Positions 8,407 to 15,336 of a DNA stretch of 64,000 nt are shown piece after piece (the stretch's first letter is position 1; each line of letters opens with the position of its first letter). The DNA is from Streptomyces pinistramenti (lineage in GTDB: Bacteria > Actinomycetota > Actinomycetes > Streptomycetales > Streptomycetaceae). The stretch is from positions 18,238-82,237 of the forward strand of contig NZ_JAJCXB010000031.1 in the NCBI RefSeq assembly GCF_020564935.1. Direction: 5' to 3'. The notes under the pieces were generated by a model. That model did no database searches. It was not told the DNA's origin and saw nothing but the letters and a program-made list of their open reading frames with translations. Both the position numbers and the translations under genes were made by a program.

Positions 8407-8433
8407 CCGTTCTGAGGGTCTAGGTCAGAACGG
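8407..8433. promoter_or_regulatory. 27-bp palindromic operator of the XRE gene, cassette 1
   Basis: Perfect 9-bp arms CCGTTCTGA (8407-8415) and TCAGAACGG (8425-8433) around a 9-bp centre containing CTAGG. It ends 7 bp before the start codon, overlapping the ribosome-binding region, an ideal place for autorepression. The identical arms recur at 25513-25539. Confidence 0.85.
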
Positions 8434-8440
8434 AGCCAGC

Positions 8441-9649
8441 ATGCCCGAAGACGACACGGCACACATCGGCGCGCGGATTGAAGAACAGCGCAAGTTGGGC
8501 CACCTCACCCAGCGCGGCCTTGCCGAACGCGCCCACGTCTCGTTCAGCCTCTACACCAAGGTGGTCACCGGGAGGCGCCCGGCCTCGCCTGCCTTCACCG
8601 CCGCTTGCGCCCGCGCGCTGGGCATCGAGAACAGTGTTCTCCTCGGGCAGCCCTACGCCACGGAGCAGCGGACCGAGCGCTTCGACGCCCCTCTGGCAGC
8701 CCTGCGTGCCAGCCTCGAAAACTGGGACGTTCCCCTGGACGACGGCGTTCCGTTGCGTTCACTGTCCACGATCGCCAGCGAAGTCCACGCCGTCGGCGCG
8801 CACCGCCGGAGTGCCGATTACCTAAAGGTCGCCAGCCAGGCCCCTGGCCTCATTGACGAACTGGTACAGGCATCGCACCAGCGTTCCGGTCTTCAGCAGG
8901 AACGCGCCCACCAACTGCTCGCCTATCTCTACCGGTGCGTCTACGACGTCGCGTACAAGCTCGGCCAACTCGACATGGGCAGCATCGTCCTAGCACGGAT
9001 GCTATACAGCGCCGAGCGGAGCGCCGACCCTTACATGGTCATGCTCACCTCCTATCTCCGGGCCCAGTCGTGTTTCAACACGGGCCGTCATGAGGTCGGA
9101 CTGAAGCTGATGGAACGGTCGTTGGCGGATGTTGAAGAGTCCGCCAACTCCGGTGAACAGCCCGCCCTGTGCGTCCAGGGGAACCTACGTCTGCGGTCCG
9201 CCGTCCTGGCTGCCCGCGGCGGCCACACCGCGCAGGCGCGAGCCGAGGTCGCCGAAGCGATGGAGACGGCTGAGAAGTTGGGCGGAGAGACCCAGAACTA
9301 CGTCCTGTCCTTCGGCCCAAGCAACACCAAGATTCACGGCGTGGCCGTCGAAGTGGAGGTGGGCGAATACGGCGAGGCGATCTGCTTGGCCCGCAAGCTC
9401 ACTTTCCCGGCCAACTTCGTCGAGCGGTATCCCGACCGGGTAGGTCACCATTTCATTGACCTGAGCCGCGCGCAGCTATGGCAGGGCGACCGGGACGGCG
9501 CCCTGGCCTCACTACGCAAGGCCCGGGAGGCGGCGCCACAGCAGGCCCGGTTCCATCCGCATGCCCGAGAAACCGTGCTCGCCTTGCGGCGCGCCGCCCG
9601 ACAGTCGAGTGACACCCTGGAGAGCTACGCCCATTGGATGGGCGTGTAA
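8441..9649 (+). CDS. XRE-family regulator with C-terminal helical-repeat region (cassette 1)
   Basis: A 402-residue protein. The N-terminal HTH_XRE domain is at about residues 8-65 (GARIEEQRKLGHLTQRGLAE, then ARALGIENSVLL). A long alpha-helical, TPR-like region follows from about 100 (HQLLAYLYRCVYDVAYKLGQ, LARMLYSAERSADPYMV, ARAEVAEAMETAEKLGGE). Such proteins in Streptomyces couple DNA binding to peptide, protein or ligand sensing, as in WhiJ-like regulators. It is preceded by a 27-bp palindrome that probably serves for autorepression and is followed within 20 bp by a strong hairpin. It heads a cassette of small genes and has a partner in the same kind of cassette at 25550-26791. Confidence 0.85.
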   Translation: MPEDDTAHIGARIEEQRKLGHLTQRGLAERAHVSFSLYTKVVTGRRPASPAFTAACARALGIENSVLLGQPYATEQRTERFDAPLAALRASLENWDVPLDDGVPLRSLSTIASEVHAVGAHRRSADYLKVASQAPGLIDELVQASHQRSGLQQERAHQLLAYLYRCVYDVAYKLGQLDMGSIVLARMLYSAERSADPYMVMLTSYLRAQSCFNTGRHEVGLKLMERSLADVEESANSGEQPALCVQGNLRLRSAVLAARGGHTAQARAEVAEAMETAEKLGGETQNYVLSFGPSNTKIHGVAVEVEVGEYGEAICLARKLTFPANFVERYPDRVGHHFIDLSRAQLWQGDRDGALASLRKAREAAPQQARFHPHARETVLALRRAARQSSDTLESYAHWMGV

Positions 9650-9667
9650 CCGCAGTTCAGAGCGTCA

Positions 9668-9706
9668 AGGGCCCGGAGTTTCACAAGTTGTGAAACTCCG
9701 GGCCCT
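9668..9706. terminator. Strong hairpin after XRE gene, cassette 1
   Basis: A 17-bp perfect stem, AGGGCCCGGAGTTTCAC plus its complement, with a 5-nt loop and TCATT after it. It separates the regulator from the DUF6415 operon, as the hairpin at 26801-26831 does in cassette 2. Confidence 0.85.
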
Positions 9707-9761
9707 CATTCATGGGCACGGTGCGATTAGACACAGACCCTCCGTAACGGAGTCGATCACC

Positions 9762-10151
9762 ATGACCTCCACCAAACACGGGCCCGCCATCGTTGCCCCC
9801 GCGACGTCCCCGGACACCGCCCAGCTACCGGTACACGTGGCCACCATCCGGGAGACCATCGCCGAGGCCCACAAGCTGCACTGCCTGGCCGCCACGGACA
9901 TCGAACTGCGCCGCCTGGCCGCACTGTTGCTCGGCCACATCGCTGAACTGATCCCCGACGTCCAGGCCGCCACTGATGAGCTGTGGCACGGCAGCTTGGA
10001 ATGGTCCCGGCGCTCCGGGCGACTGAGCGGCATTCGAGCCCAGTGCAAGCAGGGGCTGGGCACGGGCACACTGTCCGCCCACGTTCAGATCAACCAGCTG
10101 GAACGGGACTGCCGGTGGCTTCTCACCGACTACGAGGCGCGGCAGAAGTGA
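9762..10151 (+). CDS. DUF6415-like protein (cassette 1)
   Basis: A 129-residue cytoplasmic protein of a Streptomyces family that I recognise as DUF6415-like; no biochemical role is known to me. Shared with its paralogue at 27101-27457 are LRRLAALLLGHIAELIPDVQ, ELWHGSLEW, the GTGTLSAHVQINQLERDCRW segment, and the LSGIRAQ/LDGIENQ position. A short Thr/Ala/Pro-rich N-terminus precedes the helical domain. The ATG at 9762 has an ACGGAG ribosome-binding site. It is coupled by a GTGA overlap to the next gene, so it heads the small-gene operon. The first 19 or so residues are low complexity. Confidence 0.75.
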   Translation: MTSTKHGPAIVAPATSPDTAQLPVHVATIRETIAEAHKLHCLAATDIELRRLAALLLGHIAELIPDVQAATDELWHGSLEWSRRSGRLSGIRAQCKQGLGTGTLSAHVQINQLERDCRWLLTDYEARQK

Positions 10152-10258
10152 ACGAGGAGCAAATCCCCGGCCGGGCCCACGTCGTCACGTACCCGATATG
10201 CCTGTCCGCGCTCACCTTTCTGATCGTGGTGGGCACCATCGGCGGCAGTCGTGGCTGA
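10148..10258 (+). CDS. 36-residue membrane peptide, translationally coupled
   Basis: A GTG start overlaps the stop of the DUF6415 gene (GTGA). The product has a polar N-terminus (MNEEQIPGRAHVV), one hydrophobic helix (ICLSALTFLIVVGTIGG) and an SRG tail, so it is probably a single-pass membrane peptide. It overlaps the next gene by 8 bp. Position and coupling are the evidence; no family is recognised. In cassette 2 the same slot between the DUF6415 and Cys-rich genes holds a recombinase-like protein instead. Confidence 0.5.
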   Translation: MNEEQIPGRAHVVTYPICLSALTFLIVVGTIGGSRG

Positions 10259-10475
10259 ACTCCGGTGCGGCGATTGCGGTACGGGGGCCGACACGCAGGA
10301 GTTCCAGCCACGTGGCTGGCGGAAGCCCCGCCGCTTGTGCCTGCCCTGCGCTCTGCGCCGCGTCGACCCACACATCCCGGACAGCGTGGTGGACGGCATC
10401 GCGGAATGGATCCGCGAGTCGGTCACCCGCGTCCTCGCCGGCCGCCCGCCCGAGGGGCCGAGCAGCACCCCCTGA
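10251..10475 (+). CDS. Small zinc-ribbon-like protein, N-module type
   Basis: 74 residues starting from GTG 10251. Two Cys pairs, CGDC near the start and CLPC at about residues 31-34, suggest one zinc site. The block RRLCLPCALRRVDPHIPDSV is nearly repeated in the protein at 27845-28258 (RCLCLPCALRHADPHIPEDV). There this module is fused to the module that is the separate gene 11366-11578 here. Function unknown; probably a DNA- or protein-binding zinc protein. The gene is coupled to the upstream membrane peptide by overlap. Confidence 0.7.
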   Translation: MAELRCGDCGTGADTQEFQPRGWRKPRRLCLPCALRRVDPHIPDSVVDGIAEWIRESVTRVLAGRPPEGPSSTP

Positions 10476-10647
10476 ACCTCTGTGGCTCCGGACCCCCAAG
10501 GCGCCCAGAGAGCGCCGGCTGCCGCGATTCTCACCGCGGCGGCCGGCCACACAGACCCCCGTCCCGGCCGGGTTCCTTGGCCGGACAAGCGGCCGGGACG
10601 GGTTCGGGCCTCCACAGCGAGGCATCACCTCACCGAAAGGGGAGACC

Positions 10648-11109
10648 GTGAGTAAGTCTGCCAGCCAGTTACTGACCGGCGAAGAGTTCGAGGCGGTCAC
10701 GATGACAATCGAAGACAACAACCCCGGCATGTCGGCGGCGGCCGCGGCCGCCATCCTGGCCGAGGCTCTGGCCTTCGTCGCTGCCTGCGCCCAGTTCCCC
10801 ACGGCCGGCCTTGTGCCGTCCCGCACGGTGGACGAGGGGTGGCACGCCCTCATCCTGCATACCGAGATCTACGCAGCGTTGTGCCGCCGCCTCGGCGCCG
10901 TCGTGCACCACCGGCCCGAGTCACCCGACCCGGCCCGTCATGACACCGCTGTGATCGAGCGGACCACGACCTTGATCGAAGAATCCGGGTACTCGATCAA
11001 CCCGAATATGTGGCGCGCTCCGAGCGACGGCCTCGTATCTGTGGCCGCGAAGTGCCAACACAGCGACGATGGTGGGCCGATCGTGCCCATTCCCAAGCCC
11101 AAGGGCTAG
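10648..11109 (+). CDS. Glycine-rich-domain-protein-like (GRDP/DUF1399-type) small protein
   Basis: A 153-residue cytoplasmic protein with a GTG start after AAAGGGGA. The segment SRTVDEGWHALILHTEIYAA ... LCRRLGAVVHH resembles the conserved W-H ... Y ... C ... HH pattern of GRDP-like proteins, whose function in bacteria is unknown. The N-terminal half is helical and Ala-rich. It follows a 170-bp gap after the zinc-ribbon gene, and similar genes occur in other Streptomyces accessory clusters. Cassette 2 has no counterpart. Confidence 0.6.
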   Translation: MSKSASQLLTGEEFEAVTMTIEDNNPGMSAAAAAAILAEALAFVAACAQFPTAGLVPSRTVDEGWHALILHTEIYAALCRRLGAVVHHRPESPDPARHDTAVIERTTTLIEESGYSINPNMWRAPSDGLVSVAAKCQHSDDGGPIVPIPKPKG

Positions 11110-11138
11110 CCTGCCAGTTCGCGATGAGAGGGAATGCC

Positions 11139-11303
11139 ATGGAATGGATCAATCCCAAGTACGCCGACGTCGTAGCGTCCATGCGAACCGCTGAAGTGGC
11201 TGTCGGCAGCGACGGAGGCCCCCCGCTCCGAGGCTTCCTCATTTCGGGCACCACAGGCGAGGAGGGCCAGGAAGACGGCCCTCCGTCCCGTCCCTCCGAG
11301 TGA
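11139..11303 (+). CDS. 54-residue hypothetical peptide
   Basis: The product begins MEWINPKYADVVASMRTAEV and ends in an acidic Gly/Glu/Pro-rich tail. The ATG at 11139 has GAGAGGGAA in front. It lies 29 bp after the GRDP-like gene in the same operon. No signal peptide and no Cys. It could be a small regulator or a peptide substrate; nothing decides this. Confidence 0.5.
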   Translation: MEWINPKYADVVASMRTAEVAVGSDGGPPLRGFLISGTTGEEGQEDGPPSRPSE

Positions 11304-11365
11304 TAAGCGCCGGCCGCCTGCGGCGGCACATAGGCGGTCGGCGCCTCATCAGCGGAAAGGTCATC

Positions 11366-11578
11366 ATGAGCACGTTCCTACGCTGTGATTCATGTGGCAC
11401 CGCCGAGGACGTCACGGACGTCTACCAACACGCAACCTCCGGCCCCGGCTGGGAACTGCCGCTCTGCGAGTCCTGCGCACGCCCCCCGCGGCGGTCACCT
11501 CTCCATGCTCCCGAGGCACACCCGCGGGCCACTCGGGCCGACGCCTTCCGGGTCGGCAACCGGGGAGGCGCCCGGTGA
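11366..11578 (+). CDS. Small zinc-ribbon-like protein, C-module type
   Basis: 70 residues with CDSC near residue 7 and CESC near residue 35, a likely four-Cys zinc site. The signature EDVTDVYQHATSGPGWELPL and the terminal ADAFRVGNR match the second half of the protein at 27845-28258. ATG 11366 follows GGAAAGG. Its last codon overlaps the next GTG start (GTGA), exactly as the last two genes of cassette 2 do. Function unknown. Confidence 0.75.
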   Translation: MSTFLRCDSCGTAEDVTDVYQHATSGPGWELPLCESCARPPRRSPLHAPEAHPRATRADAFRVGNRGGAR

Positions 11579-11760
11579 CCGTCTCCGAACGCCGCGACTG
11601 CGGCTCTGCCCGAGATCTGCGCGACGTCTGCATCGACACCGCCTCCGGGCCCTGCGTCATCCGCACCCTCTGCGGCCACTGCGCACCCGGCCCGAGCACG
11701 CTGGACACGGTTCCCAAGCGGGCCACGAAGCCACCGGCACTGTCGCATCGTCGCCCCTGA
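11575..11760 (+). CDS. 61-residue Cys-rich small protein ending cassette 1
   Basis: A GTG start lies inside the GTGA overlap with the preceding gene. The product begins VTVSERRDCGSARDLRDVCI and has CGHC near residue 35, giving five Cys in about 30 residues, so it is probably metal-binding. Its slot equals that of 28255-28431 in cassette 2, although sequence similarity is slight beyond the Cys content and the coupling. The stop at 11758-11760 is the last coding base of the cassette. Confidence 0.5.
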   Translation: MTVSERRDCGSARDLRDVCIDTASGPCVIRTLCGHCAPGPSTLDTVPKRATKPPALSHRRP

Positions 11761-11829
11761 GCTCCCGGCGGAGTAAGGACACCTGAGCATCAGCACTGCG
11801 GCAGTAAGTGTCGCTGCCCCGGGCGCCGA

Positions 11830-11901
11830 CCCGCATCCGCATCCGCTCAGCCGAGCTGGACTGGGCTGGGCTGGGCTGGGCTGAGCGGATGCGGATGCGG
11901 G
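11830..11901. repeat. Long inverted repeat at the right end of cassette 1
   Basis: A 23-bp perfect inverted repeat (arms 11830-11852 and 11879-11901) around a loop made of CTGGG units. It lies between the last cassette gene and the right host repeat. It may be a bidirectional terminator or mark the former joint of the cassette. Confidence 0.8.
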
Positions 11902-11904
11902 CCG

Positions 11905-12078
11905 GCGTCGGCATCAGGCCCTGAACTCCTTTCCCTGGCAGGCAGTTCGCGGCACCGGATCTTCCCGTCACGGCACGCGGCAGCGTCCCCTGGGGGCACA
12001 GGATCGGGAACTGCACAGGATCGGGGAACTTCAGAGGGTGACAGCGACGGGGAACGATCACGCGTGCCTGCATGGTTT
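11905..12078. repeat. Right copy of host-flank direct repeat around cassette 1
   Basis: A diverged direct copy of 7906-8081. It retains the CATCAGG start-codon region, but the hydratase coding sequence that should follow on the minus strand is absent and replaced by the cassette end. On the right it continues into unrelated DNA. This layout, an intact gene at the left copy and only a stub at the right, is expected after single-crossover integration. Confidence 0.85.
12053..12078. promoter_or_regulatory. Degenerate copy of the TetR operator
   Basis: It reads CACGCGTGCCTG where the intact site has CAAGCGTGCTTG, followed by the same GCATGGTTT. One arm is weakened. It is probably a relic, as no gene remains downstream on the minus strand. 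Confidence 0.5.
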
Positions 12079-12296
12079 CCCGGCGGCAGGGTCCAGCGCC
12101 TGCCCTTGCGGGCAGGGTCCGCGCGTGCGGGAGGGCAGACCACGAATACCTCGCGAGGCCGAGAACTGTTTGCCGCGGGGCCCACATCTCAGTTCACGGA
12201 AGACGCGTGCAGAGCCAACGGCCCTTCCGGCCCTGGCACTACGAAGAGATCTGCGCGTGAGAAGTGCTGAAGACAGCCCTATCGCATGGAGGACTT

Positions 12297-12545
12297 ATGA
12301 AGTCGTGGCGTTCCCGTATCGGTGTCGGTCTCGCGGTCGGTGCCGCGGCCGTCGCCATTCCGCTGTCCGCCACCAGTGCCTTCGCCGCCCCGCCGCCCGG
12401 CGACGGCTGGGTTCCGGTCGGTGCCGAGAGGTACCCCTCGAAGGCGGCCTGCGAAGCGTCGGAGCTCCCGATGGCCCAGGCGAACGGGTACCACGAGGTG
12501 TGGTGCGACGACAGCAAAGAGATCATGCCCATCTTCAACCGCTGA
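12297..12545 (+). CDS. Small secreted two-cysteine protein (copy A)
   Basis: 82 residues. A Sec signal peptide (MKSWRSRIGVGLAVGAAAV ... ATSAFAA) is followed by a mature part of about 50 residues with YPSKAACEAS and VWCDDS, i.e. two Cys that could form a disulphide outside the cell. ATG 12297 follows GGAGG. A paralogue in opposite orientation lies at 14656-14892 and shares MKSWR, the AVAIPL signal core and the YP...AAC...C pattern. Small secreted proteins of this kind are common in Streptomyces and of unknown role. A strong terminator follows. Confidence 0.75.
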   Translation: MKSWRSRIGVGLAVGAAAVAIPLSATSAFAAPPPGDGWVPVGAERYPSKAACEASELPMAQANGYHEVWCDDSKEIMPIFNR

Positions 12546-12590
12546 CCGGTCTCCGCTCGGCGGGGACGCGTCCCGCTGACGTTGCGCCGT

Positions 12591-12637
12591 GAAAGCCCGC
12601 TGCCCCCGGTGTGCCGCACCGGGGGCAGCGGGCTTTC
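12591..12637. terminator. Terminator after secreted peptide A
   Basis: A stem of about 20 bp (GAAAGCCCGCTGCCCCCGGTG and complement) with a 5-nt loop, 46 bp after the stop of the secreted-peptide gene. Confidence 0.85.
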
Positions 12638-12789
12638 CGCTTCACGGACCCGTGCACCGGACGCTGCCGAGGACGTGCGGATCACAGCCGGGGAACGACC
12701 GAGAAGGTGGCCCAGCAGGTGACGGACCGCAGGTCAGACGTGTCTTGTATGGCCAGGTACGGGCGGGGACCGGGGCGCCGGCGACGCGT

Positions 12790-13075
12790 CAGGGCACCGT
12801 GTATCCGCTGCTGGCCCGGCTGCGACGGGAGGAGTTGGTGACGACCGACTGGAGCAAGTCGCCCAGCGGACCGCCTCGCCGTTACTGCACGCCGACCCCC
12901 AAGGGGCGTGCGGCACCGGAGGAGTTCGCCTCGGTGTGGGTGGAGTTCGCCGACGCGGTCGGCCGCGTCATCACCCCTGATCGGCCCCCGTCCGGAAAGA
13001 ACGGTGAAGACCTTGCGCCATCCCGAAATACGCCGGTACCTGTCTTCCGTCCGGCGAGCCGCCTCCGCCTTGCCG
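12790..13075 (+). pseudogene. PadR-family regulator remnant plus downstream gene scrap
   Basis: The frame reads GTVYPLLARLRREELVTTDW and SPSGPPRRYCTPTPKGRAAP, the recognition-helix and wing region of a PadR-type winged-helix regulator, but the first part of the domain is missing and no credible start exists. It runs on to about 13000. At 13004 a GTG opens MKTLRHPEIRRYLSSVRRA, like the start of the membrane protein often paired with PadR, which then loses frame within about 25 codons. Both look decayed. Confidence 0.65.
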
Positions 13076-13431
13076 GTCTGCACGACACGGTGGCCGGTTT
13101 CGGGTACGGAGCCGAGATCGCCGCCACCCTTGCGGAGATCGTGATCCGCGCGGGGACTCTCGTATGACTGTGGCACTGCCGCGTAGCCCCCGAGCCCGGA
13201 GGGAGCGGATTCCGCTTCCCGCGGTGCGCATCCTGCATCCGGCCTGGGACGACACCGTCGTGCAGGCCGAAGTCGACCGCATCCCCGCCGAGACCGGGCG
13301 GGCCGTGCCCGACCCCATGCAATCTGGCCAACTTATCTAGATCATCTATGGGTCGTTCAGTCACTGAGCAGGATGAACCCGATGCAATGGCCGGTGTTCG
13401 TGTCGGCCTCCCCACCATGCAAGGAGCACCG

Positions 13432-13641
13432 ATGGCGAAGATCAAGGGCCAGGTGAAGTGGTTCAACGAGTCGAAGGGGTTTGGATTCATCACCCCTGCT
13501 GACGGCAGCAAGGACGTCTTCGTGCACTTCTCCGCGATCCAGGGCAACGGATTCAAGACGTTGGCGGAAGGCCAGAACGTCGAGTTCGAGATTCAGGACG
13601 GACAGAAGGGGCCCAGCGCGGTAAACGTCACCGCTGTCTAG
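13432..13641 (+). CDS. Cold-shock protein, CspA family
   Basis: A 69-residue single cold-shock domain. RNP1-like KGFGFITP and RNP2-like VFVHFSAI are both intact, with GQVKWFNESK at the N-terminus and PSAVNVTAV at the end. It binds single-stranded RNA/DNA and acts as an RNA chaperone. ATG 13432 has AAGGAG at the right distance; the longer in-frame start at 13348 would add 28 non-family residues. An A/T-rich stretch at 13322-13346 (CTTATCTAGATCATC) is the likely promoter, leaving an 80-100 nt 5' leader as is usual for csp genes. It stands among decayed DNA and may be part of the old mobile segment. Confidence 0.93.
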   Translation: MAKIKGQVKWFNESKGFGFITPADGSKDVFVHFSAIQGNGFKTLAEGQNVEFEIQDGQKGPSAVNVTAV

Positions 13642-13881
13642 GCGCCGCCCCGCGCCGTGTGCCGGTCTGACATGAACGGTCAGGCCGGCACATCGCTATC
13701 TGTGCACCGGGGGCGCGTGCCTGTCCACCCCGGGACGGCCGACCATCGACCGCGTCACCGCCACGCGCCACGGGATTCTCCGCGGCGTCGAGGACGGTTA
13801 CCGCCAGGTGGTGAGCGAGGTTGCCGCCGCGCCCCAATCCGCTCGCCCGCTCGGCGGGCCGGCTGCTGAAGCCGCACCGAG

Positions 13882-14265
13882 AACGCGTTCGGACAGACCG
13901 TCGAGTCATACAACGGCATCCCGTTCGTCGGCCTCGGTGCCCGCGCCGGCACCGCCGATCCCGCCACCGGCGTCAACGCCAAGACCGGCACCACCGGCCT
14001 CTACGCCGTCCGTCTCGGCATGGACGCCCTCCACGGCGTCTCGACGGTCGGCTCGCACCTGGTGCGCCAGTCGCTGCTGTCCCTCTCGACTTGCTCGACC
14101 GCATCCGCAGCCTTGAGCGCCAGGTGCGCGAGCCGGCAGGCCACGCGCAGATGCGCCCGGCGCTGAACCGCATCACGCACGGCGCCGTCGTGATCGGCGA
14201 GGGCGGGAGCCTCGACGTCCGTGCCCCCGGCGGCGCGCAGGTCCTCGGGGTCGGTGGTCAGTTCG
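13882..14265 (+). pseudogene. Prophage remnant: capsid fragment joined to tail-protein fragment
   Basis: From 13882 an uninterrupted frame without a start reads TVESYNGIPFVGLGARAG and TGLYAVRLGMDALHGVSTVG, resembling the C-terminal region of a phage major capsid protein. At about 14075 the match switches frame to LDLLDRIRSLERQVRE and RITHGAVVIGEGGSLDV, which resembles the start of a tail-associated protein common in Streptomyces phages. Neither piece has both ends. 13642-13881 upstream may hold more phage scraps (GVEDGYRQVVSEV) but nothing firm. Confidence 0.55.
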
Positions 14266-14363
14266 CTCCGCGACACCGTGACCGTTGCTGCCGTCCGCCT
14301 CCGGCTCCGCTCATCACCTGCCGGACAGGCCGTAGCGCCTCCGGTCGCCGGTGAACTGCCGAA

Positions 14364-14403
14364 GCGGCCCCGCCGCCCCCGGTGCAGGGGGCGGCGGGGC
14401 CGC
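14364..14403. terminator. Strong G/C hairpin in the decayed strip
   Basis: A 17-bp perfect stem (GCGGCCCCGCCGCCCCC and complement) with a 6-nt loop. It lies between the prophage scraps and the end of secreted-peptide gene B. The remaining stretch to 14655 shows no gene. Confidence 0.85.
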
Positions 14404-14655
14404 TGTTCGGAGTTCCGCTGCCGGAACGTCAGGTTCGGGCTCCGGGCTACGTCAGGTACGGGCTCCGCGTTCCGGCCCCTTGATGTGCGCGCCCATCACA
14501 GGAGCCGGTCGAGGCGGCGGCCTCAGCGCCTGACGCCGGAGGTCATCCGTATTACGCGTGGCACCGGCAGGTCTTGAGGACCGATGTCGCGGGAGCCCCG
14601 AATTGACCAACAGTGCCTGTCGGAGTGCGGGGCCCCGGTGCGGGCGGCTACGGCA

Positions 14656-14892
14656 TCAGTACAGCGCCCAGAGGGAGACGCGCCCGTTGTTCTCGATGCA
14701 GGTGGCGTCCTGGTAGTGCTTCTTCGCCTCGGGGATGTCCGCCTGGCACGCGGCCATGTTGGGGTACATCTCGGGACCACCGGCGACGTCGTGCCAGCTC
14801 GCGGCTGAGGCGGAACCAGCCGTCAGCGGAATCGCGACCGCGGCGGCAACGACCGCAAGACCGTAAGTAATTGGCTTACGCCACGACTTCAT
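14656..14892 (-). CDS. Small secreted two-cysteine protein (copy B)
   Basis: 78 residues from ATG 14892. The signal peptide (MKSWRKPITYGLAVVAAAV ... SASAA) precedes a mature domain with MYPNMAACQADIP and DATCIENNG. It is homologous to copy A at 12297-12545 but inverted and clearly diverged in the mature part, while the signal peptide is conserved. An alternative start six codons upstream (MREERC) overlaps the AGGAG-like ribosome-binding site and is less likely. Function unknown; exported. Confidence 0.75.
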   Translation of the reverse strand: MKSWRKPITYGLAVVAAAVAIPLTAGSASAASWHDVAGGPEMYPNMAACQADIPEAKKHYQDATCIENNGRVSLWALY

Positions 14893-15336
14893 ACATCTCT
14901 CCTCACGCAAAGGGCCGGACCTGTGCCGGGTCAGCGGCGTCAGGTCAGCTTGTGCCCGAGAAACCCTCGGGCAGTTGTCAGTTCAACACACAGGCACCAT
15001 GTGTCTCAAAGCCACCAGGACCCTTGTTACAAGCCCCTGACAAGGTGGAACAGGCAGACGCTGCGAAACAGGACTTGGCGGTCCTTCACGACTTGAGGGC
15101 GAAAAGTCGAACATGGTCAGCACATGAGCTTCTTGCCCCTTTCAGGGCGCTCGACGGACCATGCCGCGTCGTACCGCCTGCGCCCGCCGGGCGGGGGGCG
15201 AGGGATGGGCGGCTCCTGGGTCCTTCCCCTGGGTCGGCGGGAGCGGGCGTCGGCAGCGTGGTGCGCGCCGGTCCGCGTAGGCGTCGTCGGGGTCCACCCG
15301 TGACGTCGCGGTCCGGTAGCGCGCACACTGCACAAC
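14893..15336. other. Intergenic strip before the acyl-CoA dehydrogenase end
   Basis: 444 bp with slightly lower GC at 14980-15130 (promoter of secreted peptide B on the minus strand) and GC-rich DNA after it. I see no gene, hairpin of note or known RNA. Confidence 0.5.

Noticed and set aside
8280..8462. A minus-strand frame with a lipobox-like VVSSGC sequence overlapping the XRE start
   Set aside because: It overlaps the hairpin and the operator and has no ribosome-binding site; the lipobox likeness is coincidental.
11862..11881. Tandem GGGCT units between cassette 1 and the right repeat, considered as an att site or satellite
   Set aside because: They form the loop of the long inverted repeat, and no second copy exists elsewhere in the window to act as an attachment-site partner.
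12072..12260. A 62-codon frame starting in the right-hand repeat copy
   Set aside because: Its start codon is part of the duplicated operator region and the frame has poor third-position bias; considered chance.
13164..13340. A 59-codon frame starting MTVALPRSPRARRERIPLPA
   Set aside because: No ribosome-binding site and no family; it lies in decayed DNA between the PadR remnant and the csp promoter.
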